Assembly (NCBI RefSeq): GCF_030930995.1
Contig: NZ_CP133217.1
Coordinates: 1,726,001 to 1,790,000 of the forward strand
Source of the DNA: Thiothrix subterranea
Lineage (GTDB): Bacteria; Pseudomonadota; Gammaproteobacteria; Thiotrichales; Thiotrichaceae
Direction of reading: 5' to 3'
Length of the DNA: 64,000 nucleotides
The translations under genes and the position numbers were made by a program. The notes below the pieces were generated by a model that was given only the letters and a program-made list of their open reading frames with translations, did not search any database and was not told the origin of the DNA. Shown here piece by piece: positions 1 through 8,739 of this stretch (the stretch's first letter is position 1; every line of letters starts with the position of its first letter).

Positions 1-399
1 GGTATTGGTGTTGCGTTCGCGGCGTGCGCCAGTACTCGCGCTGTCGGCGGCGGTGCGTTGTCCGGCTTCGCGGCGGCGTTCGAGTTCGGCTTGGACTTCG
101 GCGGCGAGGGCTAGGTTTTGCTGGGTGGCGGGGTGTTCTGGGCGATAGGTTAGGGCATCGCGGAAGACTTGCGCGGCGGCAGCGTAATCGCCTTGCTGGA
201 AATAGCTGTTGCCGAGGTTGTGCAGGGCACGGGAACGTTCGGCGTCGTTGGTGGCGGCAAAGACGGCGGCGGTGAAGTGTTGGGTGGCGGTGTCGTAGTG
301 TTCGGCGCGGTAGGCTGCGATGCCGTTGCGTAGATTGGTTTCATCCGCTTGGATGCTACACGTCAACATAAGTAGTAGCGCAAACAGCTTATGCTTCAT
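1..399 (-). CDS. TPR-repeat protein, BatC-like (3' end outside window)
   Basis: An open frame runs from an ATG at 399 to the window edge without a stop (133 codons visible). It begins with a hydrophobic signal-like segment (MKHKLFALLLMLTCS) ending near an SIQA site, so the product is probably exported. Residues about 22-100 look like two tetratricopeptide repeats (GIAAYRAEHYDTA, then LGNSYFQQGDYAAAAQVF). The ATG overlaps the end of the upstream vWA gene by 11 bases, which fits translational coupling. In MoxR/Bat loci a TPR protein commonly follows the two vWA proteins, hence the BatC-like label. The C-terminus is unseen, so a BatB/BatC-type fusion partner cannot be excluded. Confidence 0.75.
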   Translation of the reverse strand, partial: MKHKLFALLLMLTCSIQADETNLRNGIAAYRAEHYDTATQHFTAAVFAATNDAERSRALHNLGNSYFQQGDYAAAAQVFRDALTYRPEHPATQQNLALAAEVQAELERRREAGQRTAADSASTGARRERNTNT

Positions 400-1399
400 T
401 TTTTCTTCCTCTTATTGCCAGCCATGCACACACCATCCCCAGTAACAACGTCCACACATACAACTCTCGCCATTGCTGCGCATCGCTGGCGGTGGCAGGA
501 AATGCTTCCACAATCCCGTTGGTGTACAGCGTTTTCCAATCGCTGGCATCGTCTTTCACCGCGCTATATGCGCCCTCCGCTTGTGCTGTCAGGCTTTGCA
601 GCAAGGCACTATCCAGCCGTGAACGCACCGCTTGCCCGTCATGTTCCAACCATTTGCCACCGGGTAGCGGGATGGCTTCGCCGTCTTCCGTGCCAACGCC
701 AAGGCTGTAGAGTGGAATGCCAGCCGCTTGCATGGCTTGCACACGGGTTTGCAACGCGGCGTGTTGGTCGGTGGGAATATCGCCATCGGTTATCCATAGG
801 ACAGCGGCAGGTAACGCCTGTTCACGCACGGTGAGTTCTTGCTGGGCGAATTCGAGCGCGGCGGCGTGGTCAGTGCCGTGCGTCGGTAGCACCAGCGTTT
901 CCAGATGTTGCAGGTAAAAGCGCACGGCGTTGGCATCGTTAGTCAGCGGTGCGAACAGGTGCGGGCGTGCGCCATACACCACGATTCCAACGCGGCTTCC
1001 TTGGGCGAGACTGAGGAATTCGTGCAATTCCAGCGCGGCGCGTTGCAAACGGTTGGGGGCAAGATCGGTGGCTTGCATGGAGCGCGAAATATCCAGCACC
1101 ACCAGTACGTCGAATTGCGCAGTGCGTAGGTCATCGGGTTGGGTTTGCGGAATGCGCGGCCCTGCAAGGCTGATGGCAAATAGTATCCATGCAATCGCCC
1201 ACAGGGTTTGCGGTGAGAGCCACTTGCGCCAACCGTGTTGGCTGGTAGTCACTTGTACCCACGGCAATAAATGCGGGTCGGCGTAGTTTTGTGCTTGGTG
1301 GCGTTGCTGGAAATAGCCCCATGCGGCAAGCAGTAGTGGGAACAGTGCCAGCAGCAGCCATAAGGGTTCGCACCAGTGTAAGGTTTGCCACAGCGTCAT
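389..1399 (-). CDS. von Willebrand factor A domain membrane protein, BatB-like
   Basis: 336 residues from the ATG at 1399, which overlaps the upstream stop as ATGA. That start is preferred over an in-frame ATG ten codons earlier. Two membrane segments lie near the N-terminus (about residues 12-30 and 65-80). They are followed by a vWA domain with the MIDAS motif DISRSM at about 103-108, and a last membrane helix lies near the C-terminus before GRKNEA. This layout is typical of BatB-like proteins: an inner-membrane anchored vWA domain facing the periplasm, acting with MoxR ATPase. The exact function of these loci is unsettled (stress tolerance, metal insertion or maturation of large complexes have been proposed). 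Confidence 0.8.
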   Translation of the reverse strand: MTLWQTLHWCEPLWLLLALFPLLLAAWGYFQQRHQAQNYADPHLLPWVQVTTSQHGWRKWLSPQTLWAIAWILFAISLAGPRIPQTQPDDLRTAQFDVLVVLDISRSMQATDLAPNRLQRAALELHEFLSLAQGSRVGIVVYGARPHLFAPLTNDANAVRFYLQHLETLVLPTHGTDHAAALEFAQQELTVREQALPAAVLWITDGDIPTDQHAALQTRVQAMQAAGIPLYSLGVGTEDGEAIPLPGGKWLEHDGQAVRSRLDSALLQSLTAQAEGAYSAVKDDASDWKTLYTNGIVEAFPATASDAQQWRELYVWTLLLGMVCAWLAIRGRKNEA

Positions 1400-2380
1400 G
1401 CGTTTGCCCGCCGTTGCCAGAGCTGCCACAACATTAGCGGCAATAAGCCTGCCAGTAGTAGCCAGTGATAAAGCGGCTGCTGTTCGTAGCGCGGGGTTTG
1501 TTCCGCTGCATTTTGATGTTGGCGGGTAATGCCAGCAAGGGCTTGTTCCACTGCTTGCGCATCACCGGCTTGGTAGGTTTTCGCGCCTGTGCGTTCTGAC
1601 AAGGTTTGTAGCAGGGCTAGATTGACGGGTTGGTAGGCTAATCCGCCGGTGTCGCCGGTCATCGTGGCGGCGGTGGAGCCAATCGCGATGGTGTACAGCG
1701 GAATCTTGCTTTCGGCGGCAAGGGCGGCGGCGGCTTCGGGGTCGACGCGCCCGATGGATTCGTCGGCATCGGTGAATAGCACGAAAATGGGTTTGCGTTG
1801 CGGTTGTTTGCTGGCTTCTTTGAGCGCAAGGGTGATGGCATCGCCGACGGCACTGACGCGCCCTGCCAGCGTTGGGGTGAGGCGTTGCAGTTGGCGTTGT
1901 ACCAGTGTCGGGTCGCGGGTCAGCGGCACGAGCAGGTAGGGGTTTTCGGCGAACACGATCATACCGAGGCGTTCGCCTTGCAGGCGGTTAGCGAAATCGT
2001 GCATCAAGGTTTTGAGTACATCCATGCGGCTGCGTTTTTGTCCGTCGAGGGTGTAGTCGGTGAGGGTCATGCTGATGGATACGTCGACCAGTAGCAGGAT
2101 GTCGCGTTCGGGCGGCAGGTCGGGGAGTTTTGCGCCGCGTTGCACGGGTTGGGCGATGGCGACGGTTAGGCAGAGCCAAAGCCATGCGAAGATGACGCGT
2201 TGTAGGTGGTGTTGCCACGTGGGAATTTTGGTGGCTGGTAGTAGGTGTGCCAAGGGATGCAGGAAGATACCCCCCTTCCCCGACCCTTCCCCCGCAAGGG
2301 GGGGCAGGGAGGAAGAGCAAAGGGATTGCTGCTAGTAGTGGGATTATTGCTAGATAGGGGGTGAGCCAGTCGATGTTCAT
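1396..2380 (-). CDS. von Willebrand factor A domain protein, BatA-like, reading frame broken at a 7-G tract
   Basis: The continuous downstream frame is 1396-2253 (285 residues) with a vWA domain and MIDAS motif DVSISM, plus a C-terminal helix (YHWLLLAGLLPLMLW). The family's N-terminal membrane anchor is present just upstream but in another frame. It starts at an ATG at 2380 (MNIDWLTPYLAIIPLLAAIP), which overlaps the DUF4381 stop as ATGA. The two frames meet inside a palindromic repeat at 2269-2317 that contains a run of seven G (2298-2304). Removing one base there would give one protein of about 327 residues carrying a 16-residue insert. The gene may therefore be broken, phase-variable or affected by a sequencing error. 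Internal initiation at 2253 would lose the first membrane segment. Confidence 0.7.
2269..2317 (-). repeat. Short GC-rich dispersed repeat inside the BatA-like gene
   Basis: The reverse complement reads CTCTTCCTCCCTG, then seven C, TTGCGGGGGAAGGG and GGGGAAGGGGGGT. The same element lies at 60776-60823 on the plus strand with six C instead of seven and CT in place of TC. It is rich in complementary C and G runs able to fold into hairpins. Its length here is 49 bases versus 48 in the other copy, and that single base accounts for the frame change in the gene. Confidence 0.8.
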
Positions 2381-2712
2381 CGGGCTTGCTCCAGCAGGAT
2401 GCGGACTTCGCATTTGAGGGTGGCGAAGGTGTCGGGGGTGCAGGGTGTTGGAGCGAAGCGGGCGTGGTAGAGAGTGGCGGGGGAAGTAAGCCCTGCTTCG
2501 CGCAAAATGCTTGCCAATGCGGTTGGATTAGGCGGTGAATCGGGCAGGCGTTCAAGCTGACGCAAAGCACGCGCCACGGGGTGTTGTCGTTTGCGCCACC
2601 ATGCTAATCCAGCAATCAGCAACAACAGCATAACCAACGCCAGCAGCCACCACACATAATCCGGCAAGGGTGCTGGCGGAAGTTCTAAATCGTGCAGGAC
2701 GGGCGAATTCAT
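2377..2712 (-). CDS. DUF4381 family membrane protein of the MoxR/Bat locus
   Basis: 111 residues. A short N-terminal stretch (MNSPVLHDLELPPAPLPDYV) is followed by one membrane helix (about residues 20-40, WWLLALVMLLLLIAGLAWW) and a basic cytoplasmic tail with an LxxLERL-type helix. This is the usual size and layout of DUF4381 proteins, which lie between DUF58 and BatA genes in other bacteria. Its start overlaps the stop of the amine oxidase gene (ATGA) and its stop overlaps the BatA start (ATGA). It is therefore probably co-translated with unrelated neighbours upstream. Confidence 0.75.
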   Translation of the reverse strand: MNSPVLHDLELPPAPLPDYVWWLLALVMLLLLIAGLAWWRKRQHPVARALRQLERLPDSPPNPTALASILREAGLTSPATLYHARFAPTPCTPDTFATLKCEVRILLEQAR

Positions 2713-4079
2713 GCGGATGGCTTACCCCGCACCTGTTCAAGTATTTGCTGGGCTGCCCGCAAGCCGGATAAGTACGCGCCGTGGACGCTGCTGAAATGCT
2801 TGCGCTCGGTAGCTTCTCCGGCAAAAAACACCGTATTGCCCAGCCGTTCTGCCAAATGGTCACGCATGGCAGGCGTTGAACCCACGCTATTGAAGGAATA
2901 CGCACCCCGCGCATACGGGTCAGCATTCCAGCGGGTAATCTGGTAATCGAGCGGTTCAGGGATGTTAGCCCCGAACAGTTTGCGCAAGGTTTGCATGGCA
3001 TCAGCGACGATTTGTTTGTCCGTCCACTGCTCGATGCGCTTGCCGCGCTTTGCCGCATTGAAGCCTAACAGCACCGGCCAACCTGCTACCCGCGTCAGGC
3101 TGACCCATTCCGTCCATGCGCCTGCTTCGGTGGGAATGTATTCCAGCCAGTCCTGATCTTTCGGCCAAAAAACGCTGGGAAATTGCAGGTAGCACTTGTT
3201 TAACGTACCCATTCCCAATGCATTAATAGCTTGTTGTTTACGGGCAGGCAATGGCGGTGAAAAGGCGACTTGCCCACTTTTTAACACGCCCAGCGGCAAG
3301 GTGATAATGGCGTGATCGGCTGGAAACGCACTCCGGTTGGTTTGCACCGTCACCTGTTGCTCTGACCATGTGACTGTTTGCACGACGTGTTGCAATTGCA
3401 CATTCAACCCTTTCGCCAGATGATCGACGATGACTTGGTAGCCATCCGGGAACAGCGCATCATCGCCCTTGAATGCGGCGGCTGCATCATGCCAGTAGGC
3501 GGAAAGCTCATGGATGCTGCCTGCATACTCTTGCTCCAAGGTACTGTTGAGGATGAATTGCACGAGTTGGCGTTCGCTTGCCTTCAGGCTATTCCAGCCC
3601 AGTGCTGTTTCGACAGCGGCTTGAACGGATTGATCGGTGTCGGCGGCTTGCGCGGCGTCCAATGCGCTGTCGATACGCGCTTGCCATTGTTCCAACTGGC
3701 GGTTTTCGCTGTTGTTCAGGGGTTTGCCAGCGGTGTTGTAGGTGGTGGTGTTTGCGTAACGAGTGATTAAACGTTTTGCGCCGATGCGGTCAGCCAAAGC
3801 GGATAAGGGATTGTCTTTTGCGCCGTGAATCCACGTTGCGCCGAGGTCTACGGGCATGTGTTGCCAGCGTTTACTTGTCCACAAACGCCCGCCTAGGCGG
3901 TCACGCGCTTCCACAACGGTTACGGAATGCCCTTGCTGGCGTAAGGTTTGTGCGGCAGTTAGACCGGAGATACCTGCGCCAACCACCACAATGCGTTTGG
4001 CGGGGGCGGCAGACAAGGGGGCAACGCTAGTGCTTGCCAATAGACCAGCCATCAGGTGTAAAAATTTCCGGCGGCTCAT
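2709..4079 (-). CDS. Exported flavin-containing amine oxidase
   Basis: 456 residues from the ATG at 4079. The alternative ATG at 4115 would overlap the previous gene and place twelve extra residues before the signal. The N-terminus SRRKFLHLMAGLLA is a twin-arginine type signal, so the FAD enzyme is likely exported folded. Then come the dinucleotide-binding motif VVGAGISGLTAAQTL, the EARDRLGGR segment of the monoamine/polyamine oxidase family, and the C-terminal FAD contact FFAGEATERKHFSSVHGAY. The family oxidises primary or secondary amines, including polyamines, with release of hydrogen peroxide. It lies directly after two agmatine-deiminase-like genes, which suggests a periplasmic amine or polyamine pathway. 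The substrate is not determined. Confidence 0.85.
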   Translation of the reverse strand: MSRRKFLHLMAGLLASTSVAPLSAAPAKRIVVVGAGISGLTAAQTLRQQGHSVTVVEARDRLGGRLWTSKRWQHMPVDLGATWIHGAKDNPLSALADRIGAKRLITRYANTTTYNTAGKPLNNSENRQLEQWQARIDSALDAAQAADTDQSVQAAVETALGWNSLKASERQLVQFILNSTLEQEYAGSIHELSAYWHDAAAAFKGDDALFPDGYQVIVDHLAKGLNVQLQHVVQTVTWSEQQVTVQTNRSAFPADHAIITLPLGVLKSGQVAFSPPLPARKQQAINALGMGTLNKCYLQFPSVFWPKDQDWLEYIPTEAGAWTEWVSLTRVAGWPVLLGFNAAKRGKRIEQWTDKQIVADAMQTLRKLFGANIPEPLDYQITRWNADPYARGAYSFNSVGSTPAMRDHLAERLGNTVFFAGEATERKHFSSVHGAYLSGLRAAQQILEQVRGKPSA

Positions 4080-4087
4080 GGGGTATG

Positions 4088-5182
4088 TTACCTCGGCTCT
4101 TGTTGCGTGGTGCAATGGATGCTGCCACCACCAGCAGCGATACCATCAATCGCCAGTTGTTCGACAACCCGCCCCGGAAAGGCTTTGGTCAGGGTGGCTT
4201 TCGCGGCTGCATCGGCGGTTTTGTCGCCGAAGCCTTGCATGATAATGGCTCCGTTGCAGACGTAATAGCCGATGTAGCCTGCTGCAAAATCATCGTTCAG
4301 ATAATCTTCACGGATGTCGGTCGGTGCTTCCAGCTTCAACACCTCCAGCGGCTTGCCTTGTGCATCGGTCGCGCTTTGCAGAATATCCAGATGTTCCAGT
4401 GTTATCGCGTGATCGTAGGAGTCGGGATCAGGGTCGTAACCCGCCAGCACTACCCCCGGCTTGGAAAAACGTGCGTAAAAGTCGGTATGCCCGTCGGTGA
4501 TGTCTTTGCCTTTGATGCCCGGTAGCCAGATGATTTTCTCCAGCCCCAGCAAGGGCATGAACGTATCCTCAAACTGGTTTTTGGAAACGCCCGGATTACG
4601 GTTGGCATTCAGTACACAGCTTTCCGTGATGATGGCAGTGCCGTGCCCATCCACTTCAAAACAGCCGCCCTCCAGCACCAGATCGGTATTGATCAGCGAC
4701 ACACCTGCTTGTTTGGCGACCAATACCGCGACTTCAGCATCCTGCTCGAAGTCCTGTTTTTCGCCCCAGCCATTGAAGTTGAAACTGACCCCGGCTTTCT
4801 GTCCGCTGGCATTGGTGACAAAAATCGCGCTGGTGTCACGCATCCACAAATCATCCAAAGCGGTCTTGACCAGCGTGACATTGGCGGAACCCAGCAACTT
4901 TCGGGCAAGCGCTTCCTCATCTGCCCGCACCAGCATGGAAACCGGTTCGTAGCGGGCAATGGTGGTGGCGATGGTGGCAAGGTTGCGGCGTACTTCCGGT
5001 AACAGCTTTTTGCCCCAAATGGTTTCGGATGCACCGAACGCCATCCAGGTGCGGGCGTGGGGTTCGCTTTCGTCAGGCATTCGCCAGCCGTTGCCTGACG
5101 CTGCCCAGCCCATGCTTGGTATGCCGAAAATGCTGCCTGCGGAAAGCAGCAGGCTGGTGCTGAGAAAATGGCGACGGTTCAT
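4088..5182 (-). CDS. Exported agmatine deiminase / peptidyl-arginine deiminase family protein (Tat-type signal)
   Basis: 364 residues. It begins MNRRHFLSTSLLLSAGSIFG, a twin-arginine type signal ending near GWAAS. The fold is recognisable from WMRDTSAIFV, LEGGCFEVDGHGT, DGHTDFYARF (catalytic histidine region) and the C-terminal GGGSIHCTTQQEP with the nucleophilic cysteine at 357. Family members hydrolyse agmatine to N-carbamoylputrescine or deiminate arginine; most agmatine deiminases are cytoplasmic, so the export signal is unusual. It shares about the same architecture as the next gene upstream, suggesting an old duplication. The amine oxidase gene starts nine bases after its stop. Confidence 0.85.
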   Translation of the reverse strand: MNRRHFLSTSLLLSAGSIFGIPSMGWAASGNGWRMPDESEPHARTWMAFGASETIWGKKLLPEVRRNLATIATTIARYEPVSMLVRADEEALARKLLGSANVTLVKTALDDLWMRDTSAIFVTNASGQKAGVSFNFNGWGEKQDFEQDAEVAVLVAKQAGVSLINTDLVLEGGCFEVDGHGTAIITESCVLNANRNPGVSKNQFEDTFMPLLGLEKIIWLPGIKGKDITDGHTDFYARFSKPGVVLAGYDPDPDSYDHAITLEHLDILQSATDAQGKPLEVLKLEAPTDIREDYLNDDFAAGYIGYYVCNGAIIMQGFGDKTADAAAKATLTKAFPGRVVEQLAIDGIAAGGGSIHCTTQQEPR

Positions 5183-5204
5183 TCTGCAATCTCCACATTA
5201 TGAA

Positions 5205-6329
5205 TTAGTAAGCGGTTGGCTGTTGCTGGGTTACGCAATGCACCATGCCACCGTTGGCGTACAGGTTGCGCACGTCGATCCCTACCACCGTGCGGGTTGG
5301 GTAGAGCGACTGCAAGATGTTTCGCGCTACGGTGTCATTCGCATCCTGATAGGCTGGCATTAGCACTACGTTGTTGCCGACATAATAATTGACGTAAGAG
5401 CCTTTGTAACCGAGGTTTTTACCGTAAGCCGTTACGACGTTTTTGGCGGTCAGCGGCAATTTCACGATGTTGTAGGGCGTGCCGCTGGCGTTGCTGGCGG
5501 TGTACAGGGTGTTGATGTCCTTGCTGGAAATGCTCCAGTAGTTGAGGTCGGTGGCGCTCATAGTGACGATAGTGCGGTCGTCGCCGAAGCGGGCGAAACC
5601 GTCGATGTGGGTGTCGGTGATGTCTTCCTTGCCGCCGGGTGCGCCATCCAGCCAGATGAATTTGCTGATGCCGAGGTTGTTGGACAGGGCTTGTTCCACT
5701 TGCGCTTGGGTCAGGTTGGGGTTGCGCTTGTTTTGCAGCACGGAACTTTTGGTGGCGAGTAATGCGCCTTTGCCATCGACTTCGATTGCGCCGCCTTCCA
5801 GCACCACGTTGTTGAGGTTGACGGTGGGCATGGCGAGGCTTTTGCCGACAGCGGTGGGGATGAGGTTATCTTTCTTGTAAGGCGTATCCAGCCCCCAGCC
5901 GTTGAAACCCCAGTCGGTGATTTGCAATTGTCCGCTCTGGTTACGCACGAAGATTGGGCCATTGTCGCGTACCCACACGTCATCGGTCGGGCTGATCAGG
6001 AAGCTGACGCTGGCGAGGGGTACGCCTGCATTCAGCAGCAGGTTTTGGATACGGGTTTTCTCGGTGGCGTTGTAAGCAATGATGTGGACGTTTTCGCTTT
6101 GCACCAGTGCTTTGGTCATGGCTACCCATGTCGCGTCGAGGCGGCTGCGGTAGGTTGCGCCGTAGGTGTATTGGTGCGGCCATTGCAGCCAAGTGCCTTC
6201 GTGGGTGGCATTTTCTTCTGGCATGTAGCTTTGGCTGGCGGCGTAGGTGGCGGTGCTGGTCATCGTTCCCAAAACGCTCAGTGAACAGATCAGTGTGGCA
6301 AGCAGGGTTTGGCGGATTGCGATTTTCAT
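5205..6329 (-). CDS. Exported agmatine deiminase family protein (Sec-type signal)
   Basis: 374 residues. The N-terminus MKIAIRQTLLATLICSLSVLG followed by TYAASQS is a Sec signal peptide. Catalytic signatures are VWVRDNGPIFVRN, LEGGAIEVDGKG, DITDTHIDGFARF and the C-terminal NGGMVHCVTQQQP with cysteine 365. The typical entry motif MPEENATHEGTWLQWPH follows the signal. It is the first gene of a three-gene cassette (two deiminases, amine oxidase) in which the two deiminases use different export routes. The 87 bases upstream separate it from the DUF433 gene and could hold a promoter, but no clear box is seen. Confidence 0.85.
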   Translation of the reverse strand: MKIAIRQTLLATLICSLSVLGTMTSTATYAASQSYMPEENATHEGTWLQWPHQYTYGATYRSRLDATWVAMTKALVQSENVHIIAYNATEKTRIQNLLLNAGVPLASVSFLISPTDDVWVRDNGPIFVRNQSGQLQITDWGFNGWGLDTPYKKDNLIPTAVGKSLAMPTVNLNNVVLEGGAIEVDGKGALLATKSSVLQNKRNPNLTQAQVEQALSNNLGISKFIWLDGAPGGKEDITDTHIDGFARFGDDRTIVTMSATDLNYWSISSKDINTLYTASNASGTPYNIVKLPLTAKNVVTAYGKNLGYKGSYVNYYVGNNVVLMPAYQDANDTVARNILQSLYPTRTVVGIDVRNLYANGGMVHCVTQQQPTAY

Positions 6330-6416
6330 GGTGTTGTCTCCATCGGTTGGTTGTTGATGGGGACAGGTTACGGGGGAAAGCTGATAGTTTGCTGACAGTG
6401 AGTCAGCATAGAAACT

Positions 6417-6650
6417 TCATGCAGCTTGAGCCATTTCAATGCGTTTGACTTGGGAAAGACGGGTGGCGTAGGCAAGTACTGCTAACAGGTCTGCCCGTTC
6501 TAGGTCTTCATAATCATCAAGAATTTCTTCGATGCTCATACCAGAACTGAATAATTCCATCATGATTTCAACAGGGTAGCGCAAGCCACGGATGGTGGGT
6601 TTGCCGTGGCAGATAGCAGGGTCGATAGTGATACGGTTGTTTAGGTTCAT
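6417..6650 (-). CDS. DUF433 family protein (antitoxin-like)
   Basis: 77 residues. It has the family signature near the start, ITIDPAICHGKPTIRGLRYPV, followed by a helix-turn-helix-like part (SSGMSIEEILDDYEDLERADLLAVLAYA). DUF433 proteins are usually antitoxins or DNA-binding partners of DUF5615 PIN-like toxins. No DUF5615 gene is next to it, so it appears to be an orphan. Confidence 0.8.
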   Translation of the reverse strand: MNLNNRITIDPAICHGKPTIRGLRYPVEIMMELFSSGMSIEEILDDYEDLERADLLAVLAYATRLSQVKRIEMAQAA

Positions 6651-6732
6651 CGGAATGCCTCTTGGGTGCTTTTCGGTAAGGATAGCATAACCCCGCCAAT
6701 TTTCGGTGTGCGAGACTACTGAATTCGGTTTG

Positions 6733-8736
6733 CTACTTGGCAGCTTTGGCTTGCTCGATCAGTTGTAGTACGCGGTCATGTTTTCTCCCGAATACGCCGG
6801 GAGCTTGTTTAGCGAGTGGGGCAAACAGTTGGGCGGATTCTTGCAACAGTGGCAGGGCTTGGGCGGGGTCGTTCCAATAAAGATATGCCCATCCAAATGC
6901 CGCAAGTGTATTCGCCACGTCGGGTAGGTACACCGCTGGGTTGTTCTTGGCAAGCTGGCGGAAGCTGCTGAGTGCCTCGGTGTAGAGGGTTTCGGCTTCC
7001 TTGCGCCGCTGGCTATCAGCCGCCACCAAGTTGCCAAGATTGCTCAGCGTCGTCGCCACATCGGGCTGATACACCGCTGGGTTGTCCTTGGCAAGCTCGC
7101 GGCGGATGCTGAGTGCCTCGGTATAGAGGGTTTCGGCTTCCTTGCGCCACTGGCTGTCAGCCGCCACCAAGTTGCCAAGATTGCTCAGCGTCCCCGCCAC
7201 ATCGCGCTGGTACACCGCTGGGTTGTCCTTGGCAAGCTCGCGGTAGCTGCTGAGTGCCTCGGTGAAGAGGGTTTCGGCTTCCTTGCGACGCTGGCTGTCA
7301 ACCGCTACCAATGTCCCAAGGTTGTTCAGCGCCATCGCCACATAGGGCTGGTACACCGCTGGGTTGTCCTTGGCAAGCTCGCGGTAGCTGCTAAGTGCCT
7401 CGGTGTAGAGGGTTTCGGCTTCCTTGCGCCGCTGGCTGTCAGCCGCCACCAAAATGCCAACGTTGTTCAGCGTCCCCGCCACATAGGGCTGCTGGTACAC
7501 CGCTGGGTTGTCCTTGGCAAGCTCGCGGAAGCTGCTGAGTGCCTCGGTGTAGAGGGTTTCGGCTTCCTTGCGCCTCTGGCTGTCAGCAGCTACCAATGCC
7601 CCAAGGTTGTTCAGCGTATTCGCCACATCGCGCTGGTACACCGCTGGGTTGTCCTTGGCAAGCTCGCGGTAGCTGCTAAGTGCCTCGGTGTAGAGGGTTT
7701 CGGCTTCCTTGCACCGCTGGCTGTCAGCCGCCACAAAGTTGCCAAGGTTGTTCAGCGTATTCGCCACATCGCGCTGGTACACCGCTAGGTTGTCCTTGGC
7801 AAGCTCGCGGTAGCTGCTAAGTGCCTCAGTGTAGAGGGTTTCGGCTTCCTTGCGCCGCTGGCTGTCAGCCGCCACCAAGATGCCAACGTTGTTCAGCATC
7901 ATCGCCACATAGGGCTGGTAAACCGCTGGGTTGTCCTTGGCAAGCTCGCGGCTGAGGGTAAGTGCCTCGGTGAAGAGGGTTTCGGCTTTCTTGCGCCGCT
8001 GGCTGTCGGCAGCTACCAATGCCCCAAGGTTGTTCAGCGTCCCCGCCACATCGCGCTGGTACACCGCTGAGTTGTCATTAGCAAACTCGCGGTAGCTGTT
8101 GAGTGCCTCGGCGTAGAGGGTTTCGGCTGCGCGATACTGGTTGTTTTTTTGCAAGAACACGGCATAGGTAAACAGGCGTTCGGGGGTTCTGCCAGATTTG
8201 AGTGTTTTTTCAAAATAGCCGCTGGCTTGGGCAATGCGTTGGTCGCCCAAGCTGTAGTCAATCGCTGTCAGGCTTGCTTTCAATAGCCATTCGTTGGCTT
8301 TGTCATCAAGCTGGGCGGTGATGGTTGCCTGTTTTTCTTGTAGACGTTGCTGTTCAGCAAGCAGTGCATCTTGCTCTTGGGTGATACTTTCCGCATCCAG
8401 CACGGCACGCGCTTGCACGTATTCACCCGCGTCAAAATGTTGCTTGGCTAACTTCAGACGCTCGGTGTTGAGAGGGATACGTTGGAAATCTTCCGCCAAC
8501 TTCAACACGTCGCGCTTGAAGTCTTCCATCTGTTGCAGCAATCGCGCTAACTCTTGTCGAAATTCTGAGTCATCGGGGTATTTTTGTATGCGCTCTAGCA
8601 GCTTCTGCCGCTGGCTTTCCATCGCTTGATAAGATGCAGAATGGTAGAAGTTTTGGATGATTTGGTTATCGTTGCCAACAATAGCATGACCGCCATTCGT
8701 GGTGATACTGCCCGTGTGGATGCCGGATACTGCCAT
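6733..8736 (-). CDS. Large TPR protein with eight near-identical 47-residue repeats and a Gly-rich N-terminal motif
   Basis: 667 residues. Residues 1-30 hold a glycine-rich motif (HTGSITTNGGHAIVGNDN). A charged coiled-coil region follows to about residue 150, then TPR units. From about residue 224 there are eight tandem 47-residue units built on AVYQRDVANTLNNLGNLVA, DSQRRKEAETLYTEAL and RELAKDNP, one of them with an extra Gln. A degenerate ninth unit and a short C-terminal tail follow. TPR arrays mediate protein contacts; no enzymatic domain is visible. The upstream 103-residue ORF is in the same reading frame, separated only by TGA and one codon, and ends in the same type of Gly-rich motif, so the two may be one split gene. 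Confidence 0.75.
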   Translation of the reverse strand: MAVSGIHTGSITTNGGHAIVGNDNQIIQNFYHSASYQAMESQRQKLLERIQKYPDDSEFRQELARLLQQMEDFKRDVLKLAEDFQRIPLNTERLKLAKQHFDAGEYVQARAVLDAESITQEQDALLAEQQRLQEKQATITAQLDDKANEWLLKASLTAIDYSLGDQRIAQASGYFEKTLKSGRTPERLFTYAVFLQKNNQYRAAETLYAEALNSYREFANDNSAVYQRDVAGTLNNLGALVAADSQRRKKAETLFTEALTLSRELAKDNPAVYQPYVAMMLNNVGILVAADSQRRKEAETLYTEALSSYRELAKDNLAVYQRDVANTLNNLGNFVAADSQRCKEAETLYTEALSSYRELAKDNPAVYQRDVANTLNNLGALVAADSQRRKEAETLYTEALSSFRELAKDNPAVYQQPYVAGTLNNVGILVAADSQRRKEAETLYTEALSSYRELAKDNPAVYQPYVAMALNNLGTLVAVDSQRRKEAETLFTEALSSYRELAKDNPAVYQRDVAGTLSNLGNLVAADSQWRKEAETLYTEALSIRRELAKDNPAVYQPDVATTLSNLGNLVAADSQRRKEAETLYTEALSSFRQLAKNNPAVYLPDVANTLAAFGWAYLYWNDPAQALPLLQESAQLFAPLAKQAPGVFGRKHDRVLQLIEQAKAAK
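6937..8067 (-). repeat. Eight tandem 141-bp coding repeats
   Basis: The repeats are units of 141 bases (one is 144 because of an added codon) inside the TPR gene, phased from the Ala codon of AVYQ. Blocks such as gtgtagagggtttcggcttcc and gctgggttgtccttggcaagc recur with only a few changes, so the array looks recently amplified or kept uniform by recombination. Confidence 0.9.
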
Positions 8737-8739
8737 GTC

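Noticed and set aside
6937-8067. Regular repeats that could be mistaken for a CRISPR array or intergenic satellite
   Set aside because: The 141-bp units are continuous, have no unique spacers and are translated as TPR-like repeats in one long frame.
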